Of a DNA stretch of 49,218 nt, positions 43,501 through 49,218 are shown one piece after another (within the stretch, counting starts at the first letter, position 1; the number at the start of each line of letters is the position of its first letter). The DNA comes from Sulfurimonas sp. CG01_land_8_20_14_3_00_36_23 (lineage in GTDB: Bacteria; Campylobacterota; Campylobacteria; Campylobacterales; Sulfurimonadaceae). Position numbers and translations under genes: made by a program. Under the pieces are notes generated by a model that ran no database searches, had not been told where the DNA came from, and saw only the letters and a program-made list of their open reading frames with translations. The stretch is taken from NCBI GenBank assembly GCA_002781365.1, contig PETN01000019.1:1-49218 (forward strand), written 5' to 3'.

Positions 43501-43730
43501 AGGTAATTATTACCATCATAGATAACGGCGGGGGAGCAAACAAAGAGATTATAGATAGAGTTTTTGAACCCTACTTTACGACAAAAGAGAAAAAAGATGG
43601 AACGGGAATAGGACTTTATATGAGTAAGATGATTATAGAAAACAGTATGCACGGCTCTATAAAAATGGCAAATTTTGAAGAGGGAATGAAGAGTGAGATT
43701 TTTTTTAAGATAGGTGGTATAAATGAATAA
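40548..43730 (+). CDS. CheB-CheR-PAS-histidine kinase fusion
   Basis: 1060 residues. A CheB methylesterase domain without receiver (10-190; LGASAGGFEAL, QHLDPKQ, SGTGSDGAEG) is followed by a CheR methyltransferase (about 215-470; ESTIYRRLERRI, ACAYGDEAYS near 305, NLDLVNCRNLLIYF). Next come a heptad coiled coil of ETSNEELQSTNEEL repeats (about 650-705), a PAS region (710-820), HisKA with the phospho-His in NIAHQWRQPLNSL near 845, and HATPase (NILNNSKDAIEK near 957, DNGGG, GTGIGLY). No membrane segment is seen, so it is cytoplasmic. It overlaps the response-regulator gene by 8 bases, its likely partner. Confidence 0.92.
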   Translation: MNNSNKKEYESLTLVGLGASAGGFEALKKFIENIEQSDNIAYVIVQHLDPKQPTLLGSLLERFSKIPIVQITNGISPKGDTIYLCPPNTDLLIEDAQFLLVPPSQKPYPKPSINRFFKSLALEKKEKAIGIILSGTGSDGAEGVVAIKQAGGLALAENENAKYFSMPKAAIDTHAVDAVLSPDLMAQRIILAIEDPSYFEKHFDVLDNIDKIFRLLNQKSDVDFSDYKESTIYRRLERRIFDTKSENVAEYITLLQRSPAEIMKLKKELLIIVTSLFRDKEAFKALEENLTNLIKEKEENHIRIWVSACAYGDEAYSTAIVVSEILKKLNQRNKVTIFATDISEEAIDEARNKTYSKDEIREVPKRLQELYFLENHGRFMPVKEIREMIVFSKHDVIKDPPFLNLDLVNCRNLLIYFNSELQQRILSIFYYALKYEALMFLGLSETIGALKTLFSTVDSKYKIYRKSNDMGSINIESFAYFQKRDFKRSSKKSRDEESVFDINSSVNTAVAGYFAENGIVVDSNANALFYRGENRYISYPQGIVTSDVYKQIADFLRLDLRATIAEAIKNESVATSKKIRLLPMTQERNYVVITVFPLTKNKLSENSFFVTFTEISEKSEKEISIKKLKTLGVEEVNVLESELASIKERLQITIEELETSNEELQSTNEELQSTNEELETSNEELQSTNEELHTVNDELEFKNNELAFVNEALHEVVEVVNTNVLILDKNLDLFLHTKGIEKFFKINFLSKRINLNDIIFNSEVTIPNLFENVKNVIKNEKDVNHDLIINKRIYWFQIKRIRFSSDEYGVVIGFTDKTEIIRNQEIMFQQSKLASMGEMIGNIAHQWRQPLNSLSLNLFALEKKFDTETVDKQSFVSFSTKTRKTIEHMSDTINDFRDFFNPNKDQHFFSLSNVLEKTKTFIKDAFINIDISIPAKTQSDVEIYGYENEFAQVIINILNNSKDAIEKNKIAKGFINITVSKKQDEVIITIIDNGGGANKEIIDRVFEPYFTTKEKKDGTGIGLYMSKMIIENSMHGSIKMANFEEGMKSEIFFKIGGINE

Positions 43731-45804
43731 AAGTATTTCGATTTTATATGTGGAAGATGATGTTTTAACCGTCGAGGCATTTTTGGATGCTTTTGGGGAT
43801 GTTTTTAAAAAAGTACATGTGGCATATAACGCAAGTGACGGGTTTGAACTCTTTTTAAAAGAGAAACCCGACATCGTTTTAACTGATTTGCAGATGCCAA
43901 AGATGAGCGGTTTAGAGCTAATTGCAAAGATAAGAGAGATAAATCAAAATATCCCCATTATCGTAAACTCGGCATTTAACAACACAAAGTTTTTGCTTGA
44001 GAGTATCAACCTTCATGTGAATGAGTACACGATGAAACCGACTGACCCTTATAAACTTTTGACTGTATTTGAGAAAATTTCACGAACGATTCTCCTTGAG
44101 CGTTCTGTCAAACACTCTCATGCGATGTTCCAAACGGTAATCAATGAGATGCCAGACCCTGTTGTTTACATCAACAAAGACAAAAGTGTAGCCATGTTCA
44201 ACGATGCGGCGAAAAAGTTTAACCAAGAGGTGGTGGGAAAAGAGAGTTTTACTTGCCATGAACTTATTTTTAAAAATGTACAATCCTGCTCAAACGAAAC
44301 GATTACTTGCCCCATAGAAACCATAAACAGAACAAAAGAGCCTGTGACACTCTACAATCTAAAAGCGATTATTGAAGATACAGAGCGTTGTTTCGATATT
44401 CATATTCGCCCAATTTTTAATGAAGAGAATGAGATAAACGGCTATATCGAGATTATGCATGATATGACAGAGTATGTAAAAATGAATAGCCAACTTATGG
44501 ATGAGAAAAATAAACTCGAACATCTCTCTATGCACGACCAGCTCACACGTCTGCCCAATCGAAGACTTCTAAATGACAGAATGGAGCAGGTTATAAAAAG
44601 AAACACAAGAACAAAAGAGAGTTTTGGTGTATTTTTTATGGATTTGGATCATTTTAAAGAGATAAATGATACTTTGGGACATTTAGTGGGAGATATTTTA
44701 CTTGTGGAGTTTTCAAAAAGAGTGCTTGATTGCATTCGTGAACAAGATACCTTCGCTCGCATTGGTGGGGATGAGTTTGTACTCATCGTCGAGAACAGTG
44801 AGGATGAGAAACACTATGAAGAGTTTGCAAAAAAAATCCAAGAGATGCTTAAAGAGCCTTTTCTCATTCAAGGGCAAACTATCTATTCGGCATGCAGTAT
44901 TGGGATAACTGTTTTTCCACAGGATGGCACTACCCCTGAAATACTCATAAGCAACGCCGATGCAGCTATGTATTTTGCCAAACACTCTGGACGTAGCACC
45001 TTCACCTTTTATGCACAAGAGATGAGAGAGAAAGCTTCAGCGTACTTAAACGAAGGAAGTGACTTTATACGGGCTATAGAGGAGGAGGAACTTGTTTTGT
45101 ATTATCAGCCAATTCGCAATATGGCATGTGGAAAATTTACGAAAATCGAAGCACTTTTACGATGGAGGCATGTGCAAAACACGCTTCTCCTTCCAGATGA
45201 ATTTTTGCCTATTGCCAAGAAAGCGGGAGTTCTTACAAGGGTTGATTTTTGGGTTTTAGAGAATCTCTTTAAAAATTTTGAGATACAAACATTTGAAAAT
45301 CTTGGCATAGAGAGTATCTCCGTCAATATAACATCTGAGACATTTCTTTCCAAAGGTTTTGTCCAAAAGCTTGTTCATCTGATGGAATCATATAGTTTTA
45401 AGGCAAGTTTTTTAGTGCTTGAAATCATTGAAAATCAATTTATGCAAGATACACGCTCTTCTCAAAATATACTTCTTGAGCTTCGTGCTTTAGGTATTAG
45501 AGTAGCAATCGATGACTTTGGAACAGGTTATTCACCGCTAACTTATCTGCCTGAATTTCCCATAGATGTACTTAAAGTTGATAAATCGTTTGTTAAGAAT
45601 ATTACGACGGATAAAAAAGCTTTTAAACTGCTCAAAAGTATTCTCACTTTAGCAAATATATTGGAGTATGAAGTTATTGTCGAAGGTGTTGAGTTAGCGT
45701 CTCAAGTCGATTTACTGCTTCTTGAAGAGATAAGCTATATTCAGGGCTTTTATTTTGCTAAACCGATGGATTACGATGCTTTAAAGCTATTTTTAGTACA
45801 ATAA
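43723..45804 (+). CDS. Response regulator with PAS, GGDEF and EAL domains
   Basis: 693 residues. The receiver (1-120) has phospho-Asp D55 in VLTDLQMPKMSG. A PAS domain lies at about 128-255, GGDEF at about 265-430 with an intact IGGDEF near 346, and EAL at about 445-690. The EAL catalytic residues appear intact (EALLRWRH, LEIIE, IDDFGTGYS, VDKSFV, VEGVE). It can in principle make and break cyclic-di-GMP under control of the overlapping kinase gene. One exact dispersed motif at 45123 encodes MACGK just before the EAL motif. Confidence 0.92.
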   Translation: MNKSISILYVEDDVLTVEAFLDAFGDVFKKVHVAYNASDGFELFLKEKPDIVLTDLQMPKMSGLELIAKIREINQNIPIIVNSAFNNTKFLLESINLHVNEYTMKPTDPYKLLTVFEKISRTILLERSVKHSHAMFQTVINEMPDPVVYINKDKSVAMFNDAAKKFNQEVVGKESFTCHELIFKNVQSCSNETITCPIETINRTKEPVTLYNLKAIIEDTERCFDIHIRPIFNEENEINGYIEIMHDMTEYVKMNSQLMDEKNKLEHLSMHDQLTRLPNRRLLNDRMEQVIKRNTRTKESFGVFFMDLDHFKEINDTLGHLVGDILLVEFSKRVLDCIREQDTFARIGGDEFVLIVENSEDEKHYEEFAKKIQEMLKEPFLIQGQTIYSACSIGITVFPQDGTTPEILISNADAAMYFAKHSGRSTFTFYAQEMREKASAYLNEGSDFIRAIEEEELVLYYQPIRNMACGKFTKIEALLRWRHVQNTLLLPDEFLPIAKKAGVLTRVDFWVLENLFKNFEIQTFENLGIESISVNITSETFLSKGFVQKLVHLMESYSFKASFLVLEIIENQFMQDTRSSQNILLELRALGIRVAIDDFGTGYSPLTYLPEFPIDVLKVDKSFVKNITTDKKAFKLLKSILTLANILEYEVIVEGVELASQVDLLLLEEISYIQGFYFAKPMDYDALKLFLVQ
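45123..45133 (+). repeat. GGCATGTGGAA dispersed motif, exact copy
   Basis: Exact copy in the GGDEF-EAL gene. A further 10/11 copy (internal C) lies about 45 bases downstream. Confidence 0.9.
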
Positions 45805-45810
45805 ATCACT

Positions 45811-45885
45811 ATGGATTCAAAAGAAAATATAACTTTACTCTTTGTTGAAGATGTCATTGAGGAGGGAAGAAAAAATGAAAGATAA
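45811..45885 (+). pseudogene. Receiver-domain stub upstream of the winged-helix LOV gene
   Basis: ATG at 45811 opens a 24-codon frame reading ITLLFVEDVIEEGRKN, the first strand and acidic pocket of a response-regulator receiver (compare ISILYVEDD of the upstream gene), then stops at TAA. Its end overlaps the start of the winged-helix gene in another frame. It looks like what is left after deletion of a receiver domain. The strong ribosome binding site of the next gene lies inside it. Confidence 0.6.
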
Positions 45886-46573
45886 CTTAGTACAACTAGC
45901 ACAGCATTGCTACTGGGATAGAGAGTTTGAGTCTTTAACTGTTGGGGGTAATTACGTAAAGTTGACGGCTTCGCAAACGAATTTACTTGCGCATTTGGTC
46001 GAAAATCTTAATCGACCTGTTCATAGCATAGACATTTTTAACGAGTTAACCCATCTACTCTGTAAAGAGTACAGCCTCAAAAGTGTTCGTAACCTTATAA
46101 GCACTCTGAGAAAAAGTGTTCCCAGCCTCAATATTCTCAATATTTATGGCGGCTACTATATGCTTAGAAAAGAGAACGCCTCTTCTAATGTAGAGTTTAA
46201 AGATGATCTGTATGAGATTTTAGAGCAGTCAATCAGCCCGACTATCATTACAAACCCTAATGAGGATGATAACCACATTATTTATGCGAACAACGCCTTT
46301 ATAGAGCTTTTTGAGTACACTTTTGAAGAGGTGGTGGGACATAACTGCCGTTTTTTGCATAGTGACGACACGGAGCAGTTGGCTTTAGATGAAGTAAGAG
46401 ATGCCATCCATGAAAAAAAATCTATCACGGTCAATCTTCACAACTACACGCATAGTGGAGCTCTGATTTACAATGAGGTAACCATCAGCCCCATTTTTGA
46501 CAAGAAGAGTGGCAAGCTAAAATACTATTTGGGTATTTACAAAGATGTAACAACGACTCAAAGATTGATGTAG
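45875..46573 (+). CDS. Winged-helix DNA-binding protein with LOV-type PAS domain
   Basis: 232 residues from ATG 45875, preceded by GGAGGG. Residues about 5-105 match the OmpR/PhoB effector domain (KLTASQTNLLAHLVENLNRPV, SVRNLISTLRKSVPSL, YGGYYML). Residues 115-228 are a PAS domain with the LOV signature GHNCRFL, Cys158 being the residue that bonds FMN, followed by HNYTHSG and YNEVTISP with both conserved Asn. The Gln usually found in the last strand is replaced (YLGIYKDVT). It is probably a blue-light or redox-sensing transcription factor without a receiver. Confidence 0.82.
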   Translation: MKDNLVQLAQHCYWDREFESLTVGGNYVKLTASQTNLLAHLVENLNRPVHSIDIFNELTHLLCKEYSLKSVRNLISTLRKSVPSLNILNIYGGYYMLRKENASSNVEFKDDLYEILEQSISPTIITNPNEDDNHIIYANNAFIELFEYTFEEVVGHNCRFLHSDDTEQLALDEVRDAIHEKKSITVNLHNYTHSGALIYNEVTISPIFDKKSGKLKYYLGIYKDVTTTQRLM

Positions 46574-46604
46574 CACTTCAAAGGAGAACTTTGAGCTGCA
46601 CAAG

Positions 46605-47945
46605 TTACTCTAAAATTCCCAGTAGACCTAACATAACTACAAACATAGCAACAGGAATGATATAACGTAGAGAGAAGTACCACGCTTCAAATGCAAACCC
46701 AAGGTGCGGTTTGAGAATGGATTCGACTCTCTGCTTCTCCATAACAAAACCAACAAACACAGACATAGCCAAGCCACCAAATGGAAGCATAATCGCGGAT
46801 GTGACATAATCCACCCAATCAAAAAAGTTGCGACTTCCCCAAGTAAGTTGCTCTTTAAAGCCATCGATATTGGAGAGAATCGCAATGATTCCGATAAGAT
46901 AGAAGAAAAGCCCCATAGAGATAGAAGCTTTGAGTCTGCTCCAGCCAAATCTATCGATGAAGTACTGAACCATTGGTTCAACTAAGGAGACTCCAGAGGT
47001 AAGTCCTGCAAAAGCAAGCGCTATAAAAAAGGCAACTGCAAAAACATTTCCTATGATTCCCATCTCATAAAAAGCGGCAGGAAGAGAGATAAAGACAAGC
47101 CCTGGACCTTTTGCAGGACCTGCTCCATATTGATAGAGAAAAGTAAAAAGCATAAGTCCAGCAACAATGGCAATCGTGGTATCTAAAAAGAGAACCCAAA
47201 AAGCATTCGTCACAAGGTTGGAGCCTTTTTCCATAGATGCAGAGTAGGTCATAATCGCACCCATACCAAGCGAGAGCGTGAAAAAGGCGTGTCCAACCGC
47301 AACAACAAAAGCTTCTGAGTTTATTTTAGACCAATCAGGCGAAAACATGAACTCGAAAGCTTTTCCAAAAGTGTCAAGCGTCGTCGAATATGCGAACATA
47401 CCTAGTAAAATAATCATAAGCGTTGGCATTAAAACCATATTCATCTTCTCAATACCGCCCTTGATACCTCTGGTTAAAACATAGGTAATCCAGCTAAATG
47501 CCATCGTGTGGTAGAAAAGTTGTGTGAGGAAATCTGTGTGAAGCATAGCGCTAAAAGTTGTCTCCGCCTCTTTAACGGTTGAGGGAAGATATGTGAGCGA
47601 AGTGACGATGTAGTGAAATATCCACCCAATCACAACGGAGTAAAATATCATAACAAAAAGACCTGCTAACGCTTGAAAACCAGCATATTTCCACATGCCA
47701 GAGTTCCTTGGTGCCAACTCCTCAAAAGAGGTAACAGTATCTTTACGTCCAAGGTATCCAATGAGCATCTCTGCTATCATAATAGAAAAGCCTACAAAGA
47801 GTACGGTTATGAGGTAAACTAAGACAAAAGCACCTCCTCCATACTCTCCTGCAATATAAGGAAACTTCCATATATTCCCAAGTCCAACAGCACTTCCTGC
47901 TGCTGCTAATATAAAACCAATCCTACTAAATCTAGCTATTTTCAT
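46605..47945 (-). CDS. Sodium:amino acid symporter, SNF/NSS family
   Basis: 446 residues, about 11-12 membrane helices. TM1 has RIGFILAAAGSAVGLGNIWKFPYIAGEYGGGAF, the conserved unwound Na/substrate site of LeuT/MhsT-type carriers. TM6-8 include VGHAFFTLSLGMGAIMTY and ALAFAGLTSGVSLVEP. The start is ATG 47945 with AGGGGGA upstream, rather than the in-frame ATG 27 bases earlier. An exact motif lies at 47689-47699. Substrate (amino acid) not resolvable. Confidence 0.93.
   Translation of the reverse strand: MKIARFSRIGFILAAAGSAVGLGNIWKFPYIAGEYGGGAFVLVYLITVLFVGFSIMIAEMLIGYLGRKDTVTSFEELAPRNSGMWKYAGFQALAGLFVMIFYSVVIGWIFHYIVTSLTYLPSTVKEAETTFSAMLHTDFLTQLFYHTMAFSWITYVLTRGIKGGIEKMNMVLMPTLMIILLGMFAYSTTLDTFGKAFEFMFSPDWSKINSEAFVVAVGHAFFTLSLGMGAIMTYSASMEKGSNLVTNAFWVLFLDTTIAIVAGLMLFTFLYQYGAGPAKGPGLVFISLPAAFYEMGIIGNVFAVAFFIALAFAGLTSGVSLVEPMVQYFIDRFGWSRLKASISMGLFFYLIGIIAILSNIDGFKEQLTWGSRNFFDWVDYVTSAIMLPFGGLAMSVFVGFVMEKQRVESILKPHLGFAFEAWYFSLRYIIPVAMFVVMLGLLGILE
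47689..47699 (-). repeat. GGCATGTGGAA dispersed motif, exact copy
   Basis: Exact copy in the transporter gene, read as SGMWK, a different frame from the ACG copies. Confidence 0.9.
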
Positions 47946-48017
47946 ACAGTACATCCCCCTAAGATGAAGCAATTATACTGAAAATAATAAATATATAAAA
48001 GAATTACTAATTTAGTA

Positions 48018-48046
48018 TTGACATTCGCACTCTTATTGACTATAAT
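48018..48046 (+). promoter_or_regulatory. Consensus promoter of the tRNA cluster
   Basis: TTGACA at 48018-48023, 17-base spacer, TATAAT at 48041-48046: a perfect sigma70-type promoter 45 bases before tRNA-Pro. Confidence 0.85.
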
Positions 48047-48090
48047 TTCGCCTCATTAATCAGCTAATCGCTTGGTTTTTGTGTATAGGT

Positions 48091-48168
48091 CGGGGTGTAG
48101 CTCAGTATGGTTAGAGTACCTGGTTTGGGACCAGGGGGCCGAAGGTTCGAGTCCTTTCACCCCGACCA
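48091..48168 (+). tRNA. tRNA-Pro (TGG)
   Basis: The acceptor CGGGGTG pairs with CACCCCG. The anticodon stem CCTGG/CCAGG encloses loop TTTGGGA with anticodon TGG at 48126-48128. CCA is encoded. Confidence 0.95.
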
Positions 48169-48202
48169 CTTTTTAAATTACAACTTTTTATATTTTTGGC
48201 AT

Positions 48203-48280
48203 GGTGGGATTAGCTCAGTTGGTTAGAGCACTGGTTTGTGGTGCCGGGGGTCACGGGTTCGAGCCCCGCATCCCACCCCA
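48203..48280 (+). tRNA. tRNA-His (GTG)
   Basis: The acceptor GTGGGAT pairs with ATCCCAC. An extra G at 48203 opposite C at 48277 is the G-1:C73 pair unique to tRNA-His. Anticodon GTG at 48238-48240. CCA encoded. Confidence 0.95.
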
Positions 48281-48319
48281 TAGAAAAATAAAATATAAAA
48301 CTTAATAATAAATACAGTA

Positions 48320-48396
48320 GCGTTCGTGGCTCAACTGGATAGAGTTTCGGATTTCGGCTCCGAGGGTTATAGGTTCGAATCCTATCGGGCGTACCA
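48320..48396 (+). tRNA. tRNA-Arg (TCG)
   Basis: The acceptor GCGTTCG pairs with CGGGCGT with G-T pairs. Anticodon stem TCGGA/TCCGA, anticodon TCG at 48354-48356. CCA encoded. Confidence 0.93.
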
Positions 48397-48516
48397 TTTA
48401 ATGAAAACGATAAATGAACGAAGTCCATTTATCTACGCTAGACGCTTGGTCACTGAAGCTTTGATTTTTTCCTAAAATCAAGATTTAAGAGCAGGTTAAA
48501 GTTACAATCAAAATGT

Positions 48517-48593
<77 letters not shown>

Positions 48594-48646
48594 CCTATTT
48601 ACATTGTCATGTCTGAAGAGACAAAAAAAACTTATCTACAACGTGC

Positions 48647-48731
48647 GCGGATGTGGTGAAATTGGTATACACGCCAGACTTAGGATCTGGTGCCGCAAGG
48701 TGTGGAGGTTCAAGTCCTCTCATCCGCACCA
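48647..48731 (+). tRNA. tRNA-Leu (TAG)
   Basis: 85 nt with a long variable arm. The acceptor GCGGATG pairs with CATCCGC. Anticodon arm CCAGA/TCTGG with loop CTTAGGA and anticodon TAG. CCA encoded. Confidence 0.94.
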
Positions 48732-48828
48732 TCTACAACAAATAATCTCCAAAAACTACTTATACAGCGAACTTTACTAATAAATTTAAGTTTTCTATTA
48801 AATCTATTTGCTACCCTATTGCTACCCA

Positions 48829-48954
48829 TTATACCACTCCAGTTATTGATTGTATTTTATCGTAAAAGCTTTCATCTCCGCAGGGCTTACCTATTCTTGT
48901 TTTTTCTTTTAGTAATTTTGTTTCTGCTCTTTTGAGTGCTAGAATAATTAAATA
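48829..48954 (-). pseudogene. C-terminal relic of a REP-associated (Y1) transposase
   Basis: About 41 codons read RAETKLLKEKTRIGKPCGDESFYDKIQSITG before a TAA. This is like the C-terminal GRPLGSExFxxxLExxTG region of TnpA-REP/RAYT proteins. An in-frame TAA at 48957-48955 cuts it off from any N-terminal part, so only a tail remains. It lies directly beside the perfect inverted repeat at 48974-49025. The family call rests on a short stretch. Confidence 0.5.
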
Positions 48955-48973
48955 TTACGCAACGCTTAAAACA

Positions 48974-49025
48974 ATATCTTGGCATGTGGAAACAACCATT
49001 ACCTAGTTTCCACATGCCAAGATAT
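48974..49025. repeat. Perfect 20-bp inverted repeat made of two GGCATGTGGAA motifs
   Basis: The arms 48974-48993 and 49006-49025 are exact reverse complements with a 12-base loop. Each arm carries one exact motif (48981-48991 plus strand, 49008-49018 minus strand), extended by ATATCTT and AC. No T-run follows directly. This is the only intergenic pair in the window. Confidence 0.95.
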
Positions 49026-49122
49026 GATATTTAACCCGTGGGTGTCAGTTTTGCAATATAGATAATTTTATTCAGTAATTTATCTCGTAACAAAATATAA
49101 ATTTAAATAAAATAACAATACA

Positions 49123-49218
49123 TGTAAGCCTCCCCTAAACTAGAACCAGTTTAAACGGAACAATTCTTCTCCTGATTGTACTTATCTAAATATTCAACAG
49201 GACTTAATTTACCTAAAA
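49123..49218 (-). mobile_element. End of an IS3-family insertion sequence (cut by the window edge)
   Basis: A TGTAAGCCTCCCC terminus at about 49123, starting with TG as IS3-family ends do, followed by the 3' end of a transposase gene. The other end is outside the window, and the boundary is a judgement from the TG terminus. Confidence 0.6.
49151..49218 (-). CDS. IS3-family transposase (OrfB), C-terminal end, partial
   Basis: The reverse frame reads LGKLSPVEYLDKYNQEKNCSV and stops. LxxLSPVEYxxKY is the usual C-terminus of IS3-family integrase-type transposases. Only about 21 residues are inside the window. The 97 bases between the inverted repeat and this element (49026-49122) are AT-rich and I see nothing in them. 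Confidence 0.65.
   Translation of the reverse strand, partial: LGKLSPVEYLDKYNQEKNCSV

Noticed and set aside
43082-43543. 153-codon minus-strand frame opposite the kinase domain
   Set aside because: The plus strand encodes clear HisKA and HATPase motifs; the reverse frame is a shadow.
48690-48935. Open frame of 81 codons starting inside tRNA-Leu
   Set aside because: It begins within the tRNA, has a low-complexity Leu/Phe-rich sequence typical of an antisense AT-rich frame, and the opposite strand holds the transposase-like tail.
48647-48960. Integrase and att site at tRNA-Leu
   Set aside because: No tyrosine recombinase motifs and no duplicate of the tRNA 3' end were found downstream; the coding debris fits a Y1 transposase tail better.

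Overview
The window looks like a chromosome segment of a free-living member of the Campylobacterota (Epsilonproteobacteria), most likely of Sulfurimonas/Sulfuricurvum type. This is inference from low GC, the pseudaminic acid and Maf flagellin-glycosylation genes next to fliD-fliS, KdsD, NnrD, a CheB-CheR-kinase fusion, a bacterial SNF transporter and a small SRP RNA of the Gram-negative type. No 16S rRNA is present to settle it.

Layout. (1) 1-18647, plus strand: a tightly packed glycan or metabolite biosynthesis cluster with six radical SAM proteins, four methyltransferases, two short-chain dehydrogenases, a GT-B-like glycosyltransferase, an epimerase, a two-gene minimal transketolase, a fused nucleotidyltransferase-PfkB kinase in the reverse of HldE order, and a sugar-phosphate nucleotidyltransferase. 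Its middle (about 3053-12043) is visibly more AT-rich and appears to be a cassette inserted into a conserved outer module (1293-3034 and 12040-18647). (2) 18624-27045, minus strand: a pseudaminic acid operon pseC-pseF-pseG-methyltransferase-pseI-acetyltransferase-wbqC-PIG-L deacetylase-maf. In front of it lies a 49-codon relic of pseB. (3) 27128-29349, plus strand: fliD, fliS and a small FliT-like gene, with two TAAA-N15-GCCGATAA-type (sigma28) promoters. (4) 29358-40441: housekeeping genes: SDR, nucleosidase-like protein, SRP RNA, rpmI-rplT, rarA, yjbQ, rluB-like, kdsD, patatin, LpxH-like, purN, an ATPase, nnrD and thiG. (5) 40548-46573: a signalling block with CheB-CheR-PAS-histidine kinase, REC-PAS-GGDEF-EAL, and a winged-helix protein with a LOV-type PAS domain, whose missing receiver survives as a 24-codon stub. 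(6) 46605-47945: an SNF-family sodium symporter. (7) 48018-48731: five tRNA genes (Pro, His, Arg, Arg, Leu) behind a perfect TTGACA-N17-TATAAT promoter. (8) 48829-49218: mobile-element debris: the C-terminal tail of a REP-associated (Y1) transposase, a perfect 20-bp inverted repeat, and the end of an IS3-family element.

The strongest unexplained signal is a dispersed 11-mer, GGCATGTGGAA (usually TGGCATGTGGAA followed by A/T). I count 20 exact copies, ten on each strand, 18 of them in or overlapping genes and read in several frames, with seven in the single gene nnrD. A random 11-mer would be expected about 0.02 times. It is absent from the AT-rich cassette and from the flagellar genes, and two copies form the perfect inverted repeat at 48974-49025. 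This resembles the DNA uptake sequences of Neisseria and Pasteurellaceae, or alternatively a REP/RAYT-type repeat family.
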